Shown here piece after piece: positions 15,882 to 23,777 of a stretch of 36,119 bases of DNA. The DNA is taken from NCBI RefSeq assembly GCF_000423265.1, contig NZ_AUHQ01000022.1:1-36119 (forward strand), in the 5' to 3' direction. The stretch is from Ligilactobacillus saerimneri DSM 16049. Lineage in GTDB: Bacteria > Bacillota > Bacilli > Lactobacillales > Lactobacillaceae. Every line of letters begins with the position of its first letter. Positions within the stretch are counted from its first letter, which is position 1. A program made the translations under genes and the position numbers. The notes beneath the pieces were generated by a model. It had not been told where the DNA came from. It saw only the letters and a program-made list of their open reading frames with translations, and did no database searches.

Positions 15882-17129
15882 ATGATGACACGGAAATCGT
15901 GGCTAGAGCAAGGATTGATATTAATAGTAATCTTTGCTTTAGGGATTATATTAGGGCGGAAGGTCTATATTTCTTGGCATACGACAAAAACAGGCCCGCA
16001 ACAAGAAAAAAAGGTGAGTTTACGCAAACAAACAACACAACATGACAATGTTGTAGCTGGGACGTTACCGGTAAATGTATATCAAAATTTACAAAAGGAA
16101 GTAGTGGCAAGTGCTGCGCCAAAAACAATTGCCTACGTCAAAAGGCAGCTACAAGGACACGATTTCACTGGAACGGTAACGGTGATTAGTCATGGGCGTT
16201 TGTTGTACCAACAAGGAATAGGGTATGCTGACCGCAAAAATAAGATTCCCAATACAGCTACTACTGCTTATCAAATTGCTTCTATTCAAAAAGGAATCAC
16301 TGCGATGCTGTTGATGAAGCAAGTTCAAGCTGGAAGGGTTAAGCTGACTGATAAGATAAGTAAATATTACCCGCAGATAAAATATGGCAACCAGGTCACA
16401 TTAAAAGACATGGTCAATATGCAGTCAGGAGTTATTGCATCACCTTTGCCTAAGCAGGAGATGAATCGAAAAAAATTTGTCCAATGGGTGGCGGATAATT
16501 TCAAAATTGACTCCCAACAAATAAAAAAATCATCATACCAACCAAGTAATTATGTGCTGTTAGCTGGAATTGTTGAACGAGTGAGTCATCAGACTTATGA
16601 GCATTTGTTTGAGCAGCAGATTGTTAAACCACTAAAACTGCAACATACTTTTTTCTATTCACAAAGAGACCAGTATGCCGGACAATACGCACTAGGTTAC
16701 TATAATCAAACGCGACCAGATGCTCCACCAGTAAAAGAAGAGGAACGCGACTTTACCAACCAATTTGGTACAGGTAATATCTACATGACGAATGGGGATT
16801 TATACCGGATGTTAGCGGCGTTTGTAACTAGCAAACTTCTCCCGTTGGAGTATACGAAGCAAATGTATCAGCTAGAAGGGAAGGTTAATACTTATGCTGC
16901 AGGGACTTATTTGGTAACTAGGAGAATGCGGAATAAATTAGCTGATCCTAAGTACAAAGGATATTATTTTCGGGGTACTGAGTTTGGTTATGACTCTTTT
17001 GGAGATATTAGTGCAGACGGGCAGACCTGTGTTTTGTTTCAAGCCAATACCCGGAGTTATCAGCAACCGTTCAACATGGTCACAGATGTGAATATTTATA
17101 AATATTTGATCGACAATAAAATCCAATAA
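15882..17129 (+). CDS. Membrane-anchored serine hydrolase of the class C beta-lactamase family
   Basis: A 415-residue protein with an N-terminal membrane anchor (about residues 8-25, GLILIVIFALGIILG), so the catalytic domain faces outside. The SxxK active site is S134-I-Q-K137 in YQIASIQKGITAML, followed by KLTDKISKYYPQIKYGNQVTLKDMVNMQSG, which matches the usual region after the nucleophile. The second motif, commonly Y-[AS]-N, reads P-S-N in YQPSNYVLLAGIVERVS. That leaves the general-base Tyr absent or shifted three residues upstream. Likely acts on cell-wall peptides or D-Ala esters; true beta-lactamase activity is not implied. ATG 15882 or 15885 could start it behind GGGAGAG. It is probably translated from the rRNA methyltransferase transcript. 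Confidence 0.83.
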   Translation: MMTRKSWLEQGLILIVIFALGIILGRKVYISWHTTKTGPQQEKKVSLRKQTTQHDNVVAGTLPVNVYQNLQKEVVASAAPKTIAYVKRQLQGHDFTGTVTVISHGRLLYQQGIGYADRKNKIPNTATTAYQIASIQKGITAMLLMKQVQAGRVKLTDKISKYYPQIKYGNQVTLKDMVNMQSGVIASPLPKQEMNRKKFVQWVADNFKIDSQQIKKSSYQPSNYVLLAGIVERVSHQTYEHLFEQQIVKPLKLQHTFFYSQRDQYAGQYALGYYNQTRPDAPPVKEEERDFTNQFGTGNIYMTNGDLYRMLAAFVTSKLLPLEYTKQMYQLEGKVNTYAAGTYLVTRRMRNKLADPKYKGYYFRGTEFGYDSFGDISADGQTCVLFQANTRSYQQPFNMVTDVNIYKYLIDNKIQ

Positions 17130-17153
17130 TAATGCGCAACCATACTTATTCTC

Positions 17154-17188
17154 TGGTATAATGTTATTGATATCGGTGTAATTACACC
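17154..17188 (+). promoter_or_regulatory. Extended -10 promoter with downstream palindrome, DUF402 gene
   Basis: TGGTATAAT (17154-17162) is an extended -10 element without a clear -35. Thirteen bases on is a perfect 14-bp palindrome, GGTGTAATTACACC (17175-17188), which would fall at about +7 to +20 of the transcript. It is a candidate operator or leader hairpin. Confidence 0.5.
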
Positions 17189-17212
17189 TGTGAACTAGAA
17201 AGCAGGGGTCAT

Positions 17213-17758
17213 ATGCGTCATTTGAAAGGGCCACGTGAAGGCGACTTTATAACCATTAAGAGTTATAAGCATGACGGTAGCTTACATCGAACATGGCGTG
17301 ATACCATGGTGCTCAAGACAAGTGAAAATGCCCTGATCGGCTGTAATGACCATACTTTGGTAACAGAAGCAGATGGACGGCGGTGGGTTACACGTGAGCC
17401 TGCGTTAGTTTACTTTCATAAGCATTATTGGTTCAATATTGTCACCATGATCCGCGATAACGGGGTGTCGTATTACTGTAATTTAGCTTCACCCGCTGTC
17501 TTAGATAAAGAAGCGCTTAAATATATTGATTATGACCTGGATGTTAAGGTATTTCCTAATGGCGAAAAACGATTATTGGATGTAGATGAATATGCTGCTC
17601 ATAGTGCGAAATGGCATTATTCTGCTCAGACCGATAAGATTTTAAAGCATAATGTCCGGACCCTAGTTGATTGGATTGATAATGAGCGAGGGCCTTTTTC
17701 TAAGCAGTATGTGGAGATTTGGTATAATCGTTACCTCGAATTATCACGGCGACAGTAA
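17213..17758 (+). CDS. DUF402 protein, nucleoside tri-/diphosphate phosphatase (Ntdp-like)
   Basis: A 181-residue soluble protein of the DUF402/UPF0374 family. A Staphylococcus aureus member has been shown to hydrolyse nucleoside tri- and diphosphates with a divalent metal. Typical features are [21 protein letters not shown] at the N-terminus, [22 protein letters not shown] (about residues 73-94), and the acidic [14 protein letters not shown]...LLDVDEY block that supplies metal-binding Asp residues. ATG 17213 follows GGGGTC with a fair spacing. It has its own extended -10 promoter and a strong terminator, so it is a monocistronic unit. Confidence 0.88.
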   Translation: MRHLKGPREGDFITIKSYKHDGSLHRTWRDTMVLKTSENALIGCNDHTLVTEADGRRWVTREPALVYFHKHYWFNIVTMIRDNGVSYYCNLASPAVLDKEALKYIDYDLDVKVFPNGEKRLLDVDEYAAHSAKWHYSAQTDKILKHNVRTLVDWIDNERGPFSKQYVEIWYNRYLELSRRQ

Positions 17759-17783
17759 TATACCAGGTTTAGCTTAATGGTTT

Positions 17784-17814
17784 GAGGTTGTGACATTTGT
17801 CACAGCCTCTTTTT
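17784..17814 (+). terminator. Terminator after the DUF402 gene
   Basis: An 11-bp stem (17784-17794 with 17799-17809, one G-T pair) has a 4-base loop, followed by five T. Confidence 0.9.
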
Positions 17815-17833
17815 AATAATGGAGAGGATACAA

Positions 17834-18934
17834 ATGAATAGATATCAAAGTAGATTATTATTTTGGTCACTTGAAATTTTACTTATAGTACTCATCATTT
17901 GGGGATGTACGCAGATTGATTTTATTTTTCGCCCAATTGGGACATTTTTCTCTACTTTATTTGCCCCAGTTTTAATTGCCAGTTTTTTCTTTTACGCGCT
18001 CAACCCATTGGTCAACCTATTAGTGAAGATACACTATAAGCGAATTCATATTAATCGTGGATGGGCGGCCTTCATTACTTTATTGTTGCTATTAGGATTG
18101 GTTGGGATAGCATTATATACTTTCATTCCCAAGATAGCCTATCAGATTGAACAATTAGCGCTTAATATGCCGACTTATTTGCAAGATATGCAACACTATT
18201 TTAATCATCTGACTGATAATGATAATGCGTCTAAAATTGCGCATTCAATAGATCTGGAAACTTATTTTAACAATATTCAGGCGTCATTAACGGTTATGCT
18301 ACGTAAGGTAATGTTGTCAATGACTAAGAGCTTGGGGACGATGGTTGGCATGGTAACCAGTGTAACCGTTACGGTGATTACTGTTCCATTTATTTTGTTT
18401 TATATGCTAAAAGATGGGCCTAAGCTATTGCCTGCTATTCAAAAATATCTTCCCGAAAAAACAGCAGTTAGAGCGGGAGAGCTATTAGGACGAATGAGTC
18501 AAACGATTGCGCGGTATATTTCTGGCCAAGTAATTGAGTGTTTATTTGTAGGAACATTTTCCGCTATCGGATATAGTTTAGTGGGGATTAAGTATGCACT
18601 TTTAGTGGGAGTGGTTGCTGGTTTGACTAATATTATCCCCTACGTTGGAGTTTATATTGGTTTAGTACCAGCACTGATGTTAGCGATGCCCTTAGGTGTA
18701 TCGGGGATGGTTTGGGTAATAGTTGTCTGCGTGATTGTTAACCAAGTTGATGGTAACCTGATATATCCGAATGTTATTGGTAAAACCCTAGATATTCATC
18801 CTCTGACAATCATTATCTTATTGTTAGTGGCAGGTAATATAGCGGGGCTACTAGGGGTAGTTTTGGCGGTACCATTCTATGCTGTGGTCAAAACTATTGT
18901 GCAGTATTTTTATAGTATTTATCGCTTACAGTAA
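17834..18934 (+). CDS. AI-2E family transporter (PerM-like)
   Basis: A 366-residue membrane protein of the AI-2E exporter family. It has about eight hydrophobic segments, with PIGTFFSTLFAPVLIASFFFYALNPLV near residue 40. The long hydrophilic central part is at about 95-190, and the conserved GLTNIIPYVGVYIGLVPA motif is near 270-287. A DGNLIYPNVIGKTLDIHPLTIIILLL segment follows. Members export small compounds, sodium/protons, or autoinducer-2; the substrate here cannot be told. ATG 17834 is chosen because the upstream ATG 17819 overlaps the ribosome-binding site GGAGAGG (17820-17826). Confidence 0.88.
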   Translation: MNRYQSRLLFWSLEILLIVLIIWGCTQIDFIFRPIGTFFSTLFAPVLIASFFFYALNPLVNLLVKIHYKRIHINRGWAAFITLLLLLGLVGIALYTFIPKIAYQIEQLALNMPTYLQDMQHYFNHLTDNDNASKIAHSIDLETYFNNIQASLTVMLRKVMLSMTKSLGTMVGMVTSVTVTVITVPFILFYMLKDGPKLLPAIQKYLPEKTAVRAGELLGRMSQTIARYISGQVIECLFVGTFSAIGYSLVGIKYALLVGVVAGLTNIIPYVGVYIGLVPALMLAMPLGVSGMVWVIVVCVIVNQVDGNLIYPNVIGKTLDIHPLTIIILLLVAGNIAGLLGVVLAVPFYAVVKTIVQYFYSIYRLQ

Positions 18935-19017
18935 GGGCTCATATTGCTAAAGCGTGTGGTTTGTGTTAGGTTTAAAAAGTAGGTTTAAAAAATTATTTGA
19001 ATGAGGAATGTCATTTT

Positions 19018-20034
19018 ATGAAACAAAAAATTGCAGTTTTGGGTGCAGGTTCATGGGGGAGCATTTTGGCCAATGTTTTAGTTGAAAATGGCCATGATGT
19101 TAAGCTCTATACTAATAGTGAACCGCAAGCTCAAGAATTGAATGAGAAACACACTAACGAGCATTACATTCATGATTTCACTTATCCCGAAGCATTAGTT
19201 GCGACAACTGATATGCGGGATGCGGTGAAGGATGCAGCTGCAGTCCTGTTTGTTGTCCCAACTAATGTTACCCGGTTAGTTGCTAAGCAATTGGCGGAAG
19301 TATTGCGGGACATAAATACGCGCCCACTAGTTATCCATGCAAGTAAGGGTTTGGAACTAGGCAGCCACAAACGTATTTCAGAAGTTATTGCTGAAGAAAT
19401 TCCTGCCGACTTACGTTCCGGACTAGTTGTTCTTTCTGGACCAAGTCATGCGGAAGAAGTTGCTAAAAAAGATATCACTTTAATTACAGCTGCTAGTGAT
19501 GATATTGAAAATGCTAAGACGGTGCAGAACCTATTCATGAACAATTATTTACGGATCTATACTAATACAGATATTGTTGGTGTAGAGATGGGGGCAGCTT
19601 TCAAGAATATTATTGCTATTGGAGCTGGTGCTTTGCACGGTCTCGGGTACGGAGATGATGCTAAGGCAGCTTTAATGACACGGGGGCTTGCTGAGATTAG
19701 TCGATTAGGGATTGCTTTTGGTGCAGATCCACTGACATTTATCGGCTTGTCTGGGGTTGGTGATTTGATCGTGACATGTACTAGTGTCCACTCACGGAAC
19801 TGGCGTGCCGGTAACCAATTAGGACAAGGTAAAGGCTTGCAAGAAGTCATTGATAACATGGGAATGGTTATCGAAGGGGTTAATACTTGCAAGGCTGCAT
19901 ATGAATTAGCAGAACAAAAAAATATTGAAATGCCAATTACTGAAGCGATTTATCATGTGCTTTATGATGGTAAAGATATTAAAGATGAAATTGCTTTATT
20001 GATGGAACGCGAAGGAAAAGCTGAATTAGATTAA
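19018..20034 (+). CDS. gpsA: NAD(P)-dependent glycerol-3-phosphate dehydrogenase
   Basis: Reduces dihydroxyacetone phosphate to sn-glycerol-3-phosphate, the backbone for phospholipids and lipoteichoic acid. The 338-residue length is normal. The dinucleotide-binding start [18 protein letters not shown] has glycines at residues 9, 11 and 14. [16 protein letters not shown] (about 105-113), [53 protein letters not shown] with the catalytic Lys in AFKN, and [19 protein letters not shown] are all present. ATG 19018 is used; an upstream TTG in frame lies before the GAGGAA ribosome-binding site. No gene is coupled to it. Its product feeds the lipid-anchor and LTA pathway encoded at the right end of the window. 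Confidence 0.96.
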   Translation: MKQKIAVLGAGSWGSILANVLVENGHDVKLYTNSEPQAQELNEKHTNEHYIHDFTYPEALVATTDMRDAVKDAAAVLFVVPTNVTRLVAKQLAEVLRDINTRPLVIHASKGLELGSHKRISEVIAEEIPADLRSGLVVLSGPSHAEEVAKKDITLITAASDDIENAKTVQNLFMNNYLRIYTNTDIVGVEMGAAFKNIIAIGAGALHGLGYGDDAKAALMTRGLAEISRLGIAFGADPLTFIGLSGVGDLIVTCTSVHSRNWRAGNQLGQGKGLQEVIDNMGMVIEGVNTCKAAYELAEQKNIEMPITEAIYHVLYDGKDIKDEIALLMEREGKAELD

Positions 20035-20053
20035 GTTTTTACTTCTATGGACA

Positions 20054-20100
20054 AAACACAAGAGCGGAATCCAGAAGACCTAGATTCCGCTCTTGTGTTT
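20054..20100. terminator. Long perfect bidirectional terminator shared by gpsA and gtrA
   Basis: An 18-bp perfect stem (20054-20071 with 20083-20100) has an 11-base loop and A/T tails on both sides. The right arm is also the last six codons (KHKSGI) of the opposite-strand gtrA gene, whose stop codon falls in the loop. Confidence 0.9.
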
Positions 20101-20568
20101 ATTTTTATTATGGTTATGAGAAGCTGATTTTTTAGACCACCGCGCCTTATTCCAAAGCCAACGATCGGTTGTTCTAAAGATAAACCATTTACTAAAGTAG
20201 TAATTAAGGATTCCAACTAATACTTGGTCAATGAATTTAACTAGGTCAGGATGGTGGGGAATAAAATGAATTCCTAAAACCATTAAGCCCATATCAAGTC
20301 CGAAAGAAAATAAACGGACGTTGATAAACGTAACGAATTCATGAATAAATTTTTGCCATGAATCAAAGCTGCTATGGAAGACGTAGTATTTATTAGTAAT
20401 AAAGGTAAAAATAATCGCTATGATGTACGCAACAACATTAGCAATCAAATAATAAATATGGCAATTTTCTGCGAGAATATGAAAAACCAGCAGATTAATC
20501 AGGCTGGCCAAAGTACCATAAAAAGTATAGGAAATAAAACCACGGTATTTAATGAATAACTTTTTCAT
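20080..20568 (-). CDS. GtrA family membrane protein
   Basis: A 162-residue protein with four hydrophobic segments (about residues 11-30, 38-58, 80-100, 112-130). The GtrA features are FISYTFYGTLASLINLLVF at the start, YLIANVVAYIIAIIFTFITNKYYVF in the middle, and FIDQVLVGILNYYFSKWFIFR near the end. GtrA proteins are thought to move polyprenyl-linked sugars across the membrane for wall or teichoic acid glycosylation. The tail is basic and Lys/His/Asn rich. ATG 20568 is preferred over TTG 20592, but neither has a clear ribosome-binding site, so the start is uncertain. It is divergent from the TagH-like gene, another envelope gene. Confidence 0.87.
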   Translation of the reverse strand: MKKLFIKYRGFISYTFYGTLASLINLLVFHILAENCHIYYLIANVVAYIIAIIFTFITNKYYVFHSSFDSWQKFIHEFVTFINVRLFSFGLDMGLMVLGIHFIPHHPDLVKFIDQVLVGILNYYFSKWFIFRTTDRWLWNKARWSKKSASHNHNKNKHKSGI

Positions 20569-20700
20569 GTAGATTGTTTCTATCTTTATCAAAACATTTT
20601 AAATTGTAGATGTACCACTTCAAATGATAATATATTTCAAACACAACTGCAATTTGATTAAATATTAGTGATCGGGTATTTAAAACAAAAATCTATACTG

Positions 20701-20706
20701 TATAAT
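20701..20706 (+). promoter_or_regulatory. Promoter -10 just ahead of the TagH-like gene
   Basis: A perfect TATAAT at 20701-20706 lies only about 20 bases before ATG 20726, with no convincing -35 at the right distance. The predicted mRNA would have a 5' leader of about 13 bases and no clear Shine-Dalgarno sequence. Confidence 0.45.
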
Positions 20707-20725
20707 TAACATGGTGATTTTTACA

Positions 20726-22105
20726 ATGAAAAAAATAGAATTAAAATATATAACAAAAAAAGCAACATATCAGTCTGACAATGAGGAACATACATGGTGG
20801 CCTTTGATGGGAATATCATTCAGTGTCGATGCTGGTGAAGCCCTGGGGTTAGTTGGTAGTAATGGTTCTGGAAAGCATACACTTTTGGAGATCATTGCGG
20901 GACAAAGAGTGCAGACTACAGGTTTTGTTACGCATGAAGCCCCAGTTACTTATGTTGGGATGGAAACGGGGTATAACCCGGATTTGTCAGGACTGGAAAA
21001 CATTAAGCAAGCTGTTGCCAAGTCAGATATTGATTCATATAAGCGTGAACATATTATTAGTAATGTCTTGGATTTTGCTGAATTAGGGAATTGGGCCTAT
21101 GAAAAAGTGTCGAGTTATTCTTCTGGTTTGCAGGCACGGCTGGTGTTAGCAATGGCCTTAGAAATTGATCCGCAAATTGTTGTGATCGATGAAGTGATGT
21201 CCAAACTTGATTTGCCTTACTACACTAAAGTTGTTCGCCGTATTCAAGAGTTAAAGCGTGCTGGGAAGACATTTATTGTTAGCGATAATCGGGCGGTTGT
21301 AATTGAAAATCTGTGTGATCGGGCCTTATGGTTGCAGTTTGGTGCTGCTCAAGATTATGGGGAAACGGCTGCAGTGGTTCAACAGTATGAATTAGCCAAC
21401 AGCTGGTTTAATTCACAAGATGTTTTAGCTCAAACTGATTTTCTTGCGCGGGGACAGGAACGTCAGGTTGATTTTGATGTCCAAAAGCTTTATGAAGAAT
21501 TCAAAAATGAACAGTTTCAAAATGGTGTGAGCCGTAAAGATGAAAAGAAGATGCGGCGCGCATTCTTTGAAGATCGTGGTAGTGACCCAATTGAAGCGTT
21601 TAAATCCAATAATGGACAACCAGCGCCAAGCAAAACTACTTTTAAATGGCAGTACCTAGTATTGCTTTTGGCCATTTTGGTTGTAGGGATTGGAACTGGC
21701 TGGGCAATTTCAGCACAGCACAATGCTCAAGATAAGAATTCAAGTGCATATGTTGCCTCCAGTAAAAAGAATAGTCAAAAGACAGCAAGCAGCCTAAGTG
21801 TTGCTAAGGCAGCAAGCGAAAGTAAAGCTAAAGCCGAAAGTGAAAGCAAGGCTAAGGCAGCAAGCGAAAGTAAAGCCAAAGCTGAAAGTGAAAGTAAGGC
21901 TAAAGCAGCGAGTGAAAGTAAGGCAGCTAGCGAATCCTCTGCTAAGGATGAAAAGACACAAACTATCTCTGTTCAAGAGGGTGATACTGTTGGCTCAATT
22001 GCCGAAAAGTACAATACTACTGCTGACAAGATTCGCCAATTGAACAACATTGGCTCAGATGACATGATCCATGTTGGTGATGTTTTAAAGGTGCCGGCTG
22101 AATAA
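20726..22105 (+). CDS. TagH-like ABC transporter ATPase fused to membrane anchor and LysM domain
   Basis: A 459-residue protein in three parts. Residues 1-210 are an ABC ATPase most like the teichoic-acid/O-antigen exporter ATPase TagH. It has a Walker A-like GSNGSGKHT (K50), signature YSSGLQARL, Walker B IVVIDEVMS and a His-less VSDN switch region (about residues 185-190). Residues about 305-325 are one membrane segment. The rest is outside: an Ala/Ser/Lys/Glu linker and a C-terminal LysM domain (about 411-459, VQEGDTVGSIAEKYNTTADKI...VGDVLKVP) for peptidoglycan. The Walker A Ser/Thr that binds Mg is His. No TagG permease gene is adjacent. ATG 20711 is an alternative start. A role in envelope polymer export is plausible; loss of activity is possible. 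Confidence 0.82.
   Translation: MKKIELKYITKKATYQSDNEEHTWWPLMGISFSVDAGEALGLVGSNGSGKHTLLEIIAGQRVQTTGFVTHEAPVTYVGMETGYNPDLSGLENIKQAVAKSDIDSYKREHIISNVLDFAELGNWAYEKVSSYSSGLQARLVLAMALEIDPQIVVIDEVMSKLDLPYYTKVVRRIQELKRAGKTFIVSDNRAVVIENLCDRALWLQFGAAQDYGETAAVVQQYELANSWFNSQDVLAQTDFLARGQERQVDFDVQKLYEEFKNEQFQNGVSRKDEKKMRRAFFEDRGSDPIEAFKSNNGQPAPSKTTFKWQYLVLLLAILVVGIGTGWAISAQHNAQDKNSSAYVASSKKNSQKTASSLSVAKAASESKAKAESESKAKAASESKAKAESESKAKAASESKAASESSAKDEKTQTISVQEGDTVGSIAEKYNTTADKIRQLNNIGSDDMIHVGDVLKVPAE
21809..21940 (+). repeat. In-frame 48-base tandem repeat coding an Ala/Ser/Lys/Glu linker
   Basis: Two 48-base units (21809-21856, 21857-21904) encode AASESKAKAESESKAK and are followed by a degenerate partial unit. 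The linker joins the membrane segment to the LysM domain. Copy number could vary by slippage or recombination without breaking the frame. Confidence 0.85.
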
Positions 22106-22146
22106 CTTTTATAAAGTGAATTATTAATAATTAAAGAGAGGAAATT

Positions 22147-23724
22147 ATGGATAAAAAACAATTAGAAGCATCTGTCGCTAAAAGACGGACGTTTGCAATT
22201 ATTTCACACCCTGACGCGGGTAAAACAACGATTACAGAACAATTATTATTATTTGGTGGAGTTGTACGCCAAGCCGGGACTGTTAAAGCTCGGAAAACTG
22301 GTAATTTTGCTAAATCAGACTGGATGGAAATCGAAAAGAAACGTGGTATTTCGGTTACCAGTTCTGTGATGCAATTCGATTATGCTGGTAAGAGAATTAA
22401 CATTTTAGACACACCAGGGCACGAAGATTTTTCTGAAGATACCTATCGAACTTTAATGGCTGTTGACTCTGCTGTGATGGTAATTGACTCTGCTAAAGGG
22501 ATCGAGCCTCAAACTAAAAAATTATTCAAGGTCTGCAAGATGCGAGGAATTCCAATTTTTACTTTCTTCAACAAGTTGGATCGTGATGGGCGTGAACCTT
22601 TGGATTTATGCGCGGAATTAGAAGAAGTTTTGGGGATCGAGTCCTACGCAATGAACTGGCCAATTGGTATGGGTAAGGGTCTCAAGGGCCTATATGATAT
22701 CTATAATAACCGCATTGAACTCCATCAGCGCGAAGATAAGGAACAAGAATACCTGCAATTGGATGATAATGGTGAAATTATTGGCGACCACCCTCTTAAA
22801 GAAGATAGCTTATACCAACAAGTTCTAGATGAAGTAGAATTGGTTAAGGAAGCGGGAAGTCAATTCGATGAGGAGAAGATTGCTCAGGGTGAATTAACCC
22901 CGGTTTTCTTTGGATCTGCGTTGACAAATTTTGGGGTTAAGACTTTCTTGGATGCTTACTTGCAGTTTGCTCCAGCTCCTTCGCCCCACAAAATGGAAGA
23001 TGGGAAAGAGGTTGCACCTAACAACGAGGAATTCTCTGGTTTCATTTTTAAGATTCAGGCGAACATGAACCCACGTCACCGGGATCGGATTGCATTTGTA
23101 CGGATCTGTTCTGGTGAATTTGAACGTGGAATGGATGTTACTTTAGAACGGACTGGCAAAGCATTACGGTTGTCTAATTCAACCCAATTTATGGCAGATA
23201 CGCGAGAAACGTTAGAGACTGCAGTAGCAGGAGATATTATTGGTTTGTATGATACTGGAAATTTCCAGATTGGGGATACGATTTATGCGGGGAAAGAAGC
23301 GCGAAAATTTGAAAAGTTACCCCAATTTACACCAGAATTGTTTGTCCGGGTAACAGCTAAAAATGTTATGAAGCAGAAATCTTTCCATAAGGGAATCAAT
23401 CAGCTAGTTCAAGAGGGAGCTATTCAGCTTTATCGGAGTTACAGCACAAATGATTATATTTTAGGTGCTGTAGGACAACTGCAGTTTGAAGTTTTTAAAT
23501 TCAGAATGCAAAATGAATACAATTCTGAAGTAGAGATGGCGCCAATGGGACACAAGATTGCGCGGTGGATTGCACCTGATCAATTAGACGAAAAAATGTC
23601 ATCATCACGTAATTTACTGGTTAAAGATCGTCAAGATCAGCCACTCTTCTTATTTGAAAATGAATTTGCTGAACGTTGGTTCCAAGACAAGTATCCAGAT
23701 GTTAAATTAACTGCAAAGTTATAA
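22147..23724 (+). CDS. prfC: Peptide chain release factor 3
   Basis: A 525-residue GTPase that recycles RF1/RF2 from the ribosome after termination. G1 is SHPDAGKTT (20-28). The switch/G2 region includes [28 protein letters not shown], which is specific to RF3. G3 [14 protein letters not shown] and G4 [11 protein letters not shown] follow. The C-terminal domain has [13 protein letters not shown] and the end [14 protein letters not shown] 22147 follows GAGAGG. Full length, no defects. It ends at a strong terminator that overlaps the stop codon. Confidence 0.96.
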   Translation: MDKKQLEASVAKRRTFAIISHPDAGKTTITEQLLLFGGVVRQAGTVKARKTGNFAKSDWMEIEKKRGISVTSSVMQFDYAGKRINILDTPGHEDFSEDTYRTLMAVDSAVMVIDSAKGIEPQTKKLFKVCKMRGIPIFTFFNKLDRDGREPLDLCAELEEVLGIESYAMNWPIGMGKGLKGLYDIYNNRIELHQREDKEQEYLQLDDNGEIIGDHPLKEDSLYQQVLDEVELVKEAGSQFDEEKIAQGELTPVFFGSALTNFGVKTFLDAYLQFAPAPSPHKMEDGKEVAPNNEEFSGFIFKIQANMNPRHRDRIAFVRICSGEFERGMDVTLERTGKALRLSNSTQFMADTRETLETAVAGDIIGLYDTGNFQIGDTIYAGKEARKFEKLPQFTPELFVRVTAKNVMKQKSFHKGINQLVQEGAIQLYRSYSTNDYILGAVGQLQFEVFKFRMQNEYNSEVEMAPMGHKIARWIAPDQLDEKMSSSRNLLVKDRQDQPLFLFENEFAERWFQDKYPDVKLTAKL

Positions 23725-23772
23725 AAAAGTCGAGAGAGATGCTATAAGCTAACATCTCTCTCGACTTTTTTT
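23723..23772. terminator. prfC terminator, overlapping its stop codon
   Basis: A 19-bp stem (23723-23741 with 23753-23771) with A-rich and T-rich ends. The left arm begins inside the TAA stop of prfC. It also stands just after the end of the opposite-strand MucBP-type gene and may serve both. Confidence 0.9.
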
Positions 23773-23777
23773 GTGAC

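Noticed and set aside
20031-20216. Small minus-strand frame over the gpsA end
   Set aside because: It overlaps gtrA in another frame and lies across the terminator hairpin.
21809-21940. CRISPR-like array
   Set aside because: The repeat is coding, in frame, and has no spacers or cas genes nearby. No other CRISPR-like pattern was seen in the window.
21794-22043. Long open frames on both strands across the Ala/Ser/Lys/Glu linker
   Set aside because: They arise from the repetitive codon pattern of the real gene and have no ribosome-binding sites.
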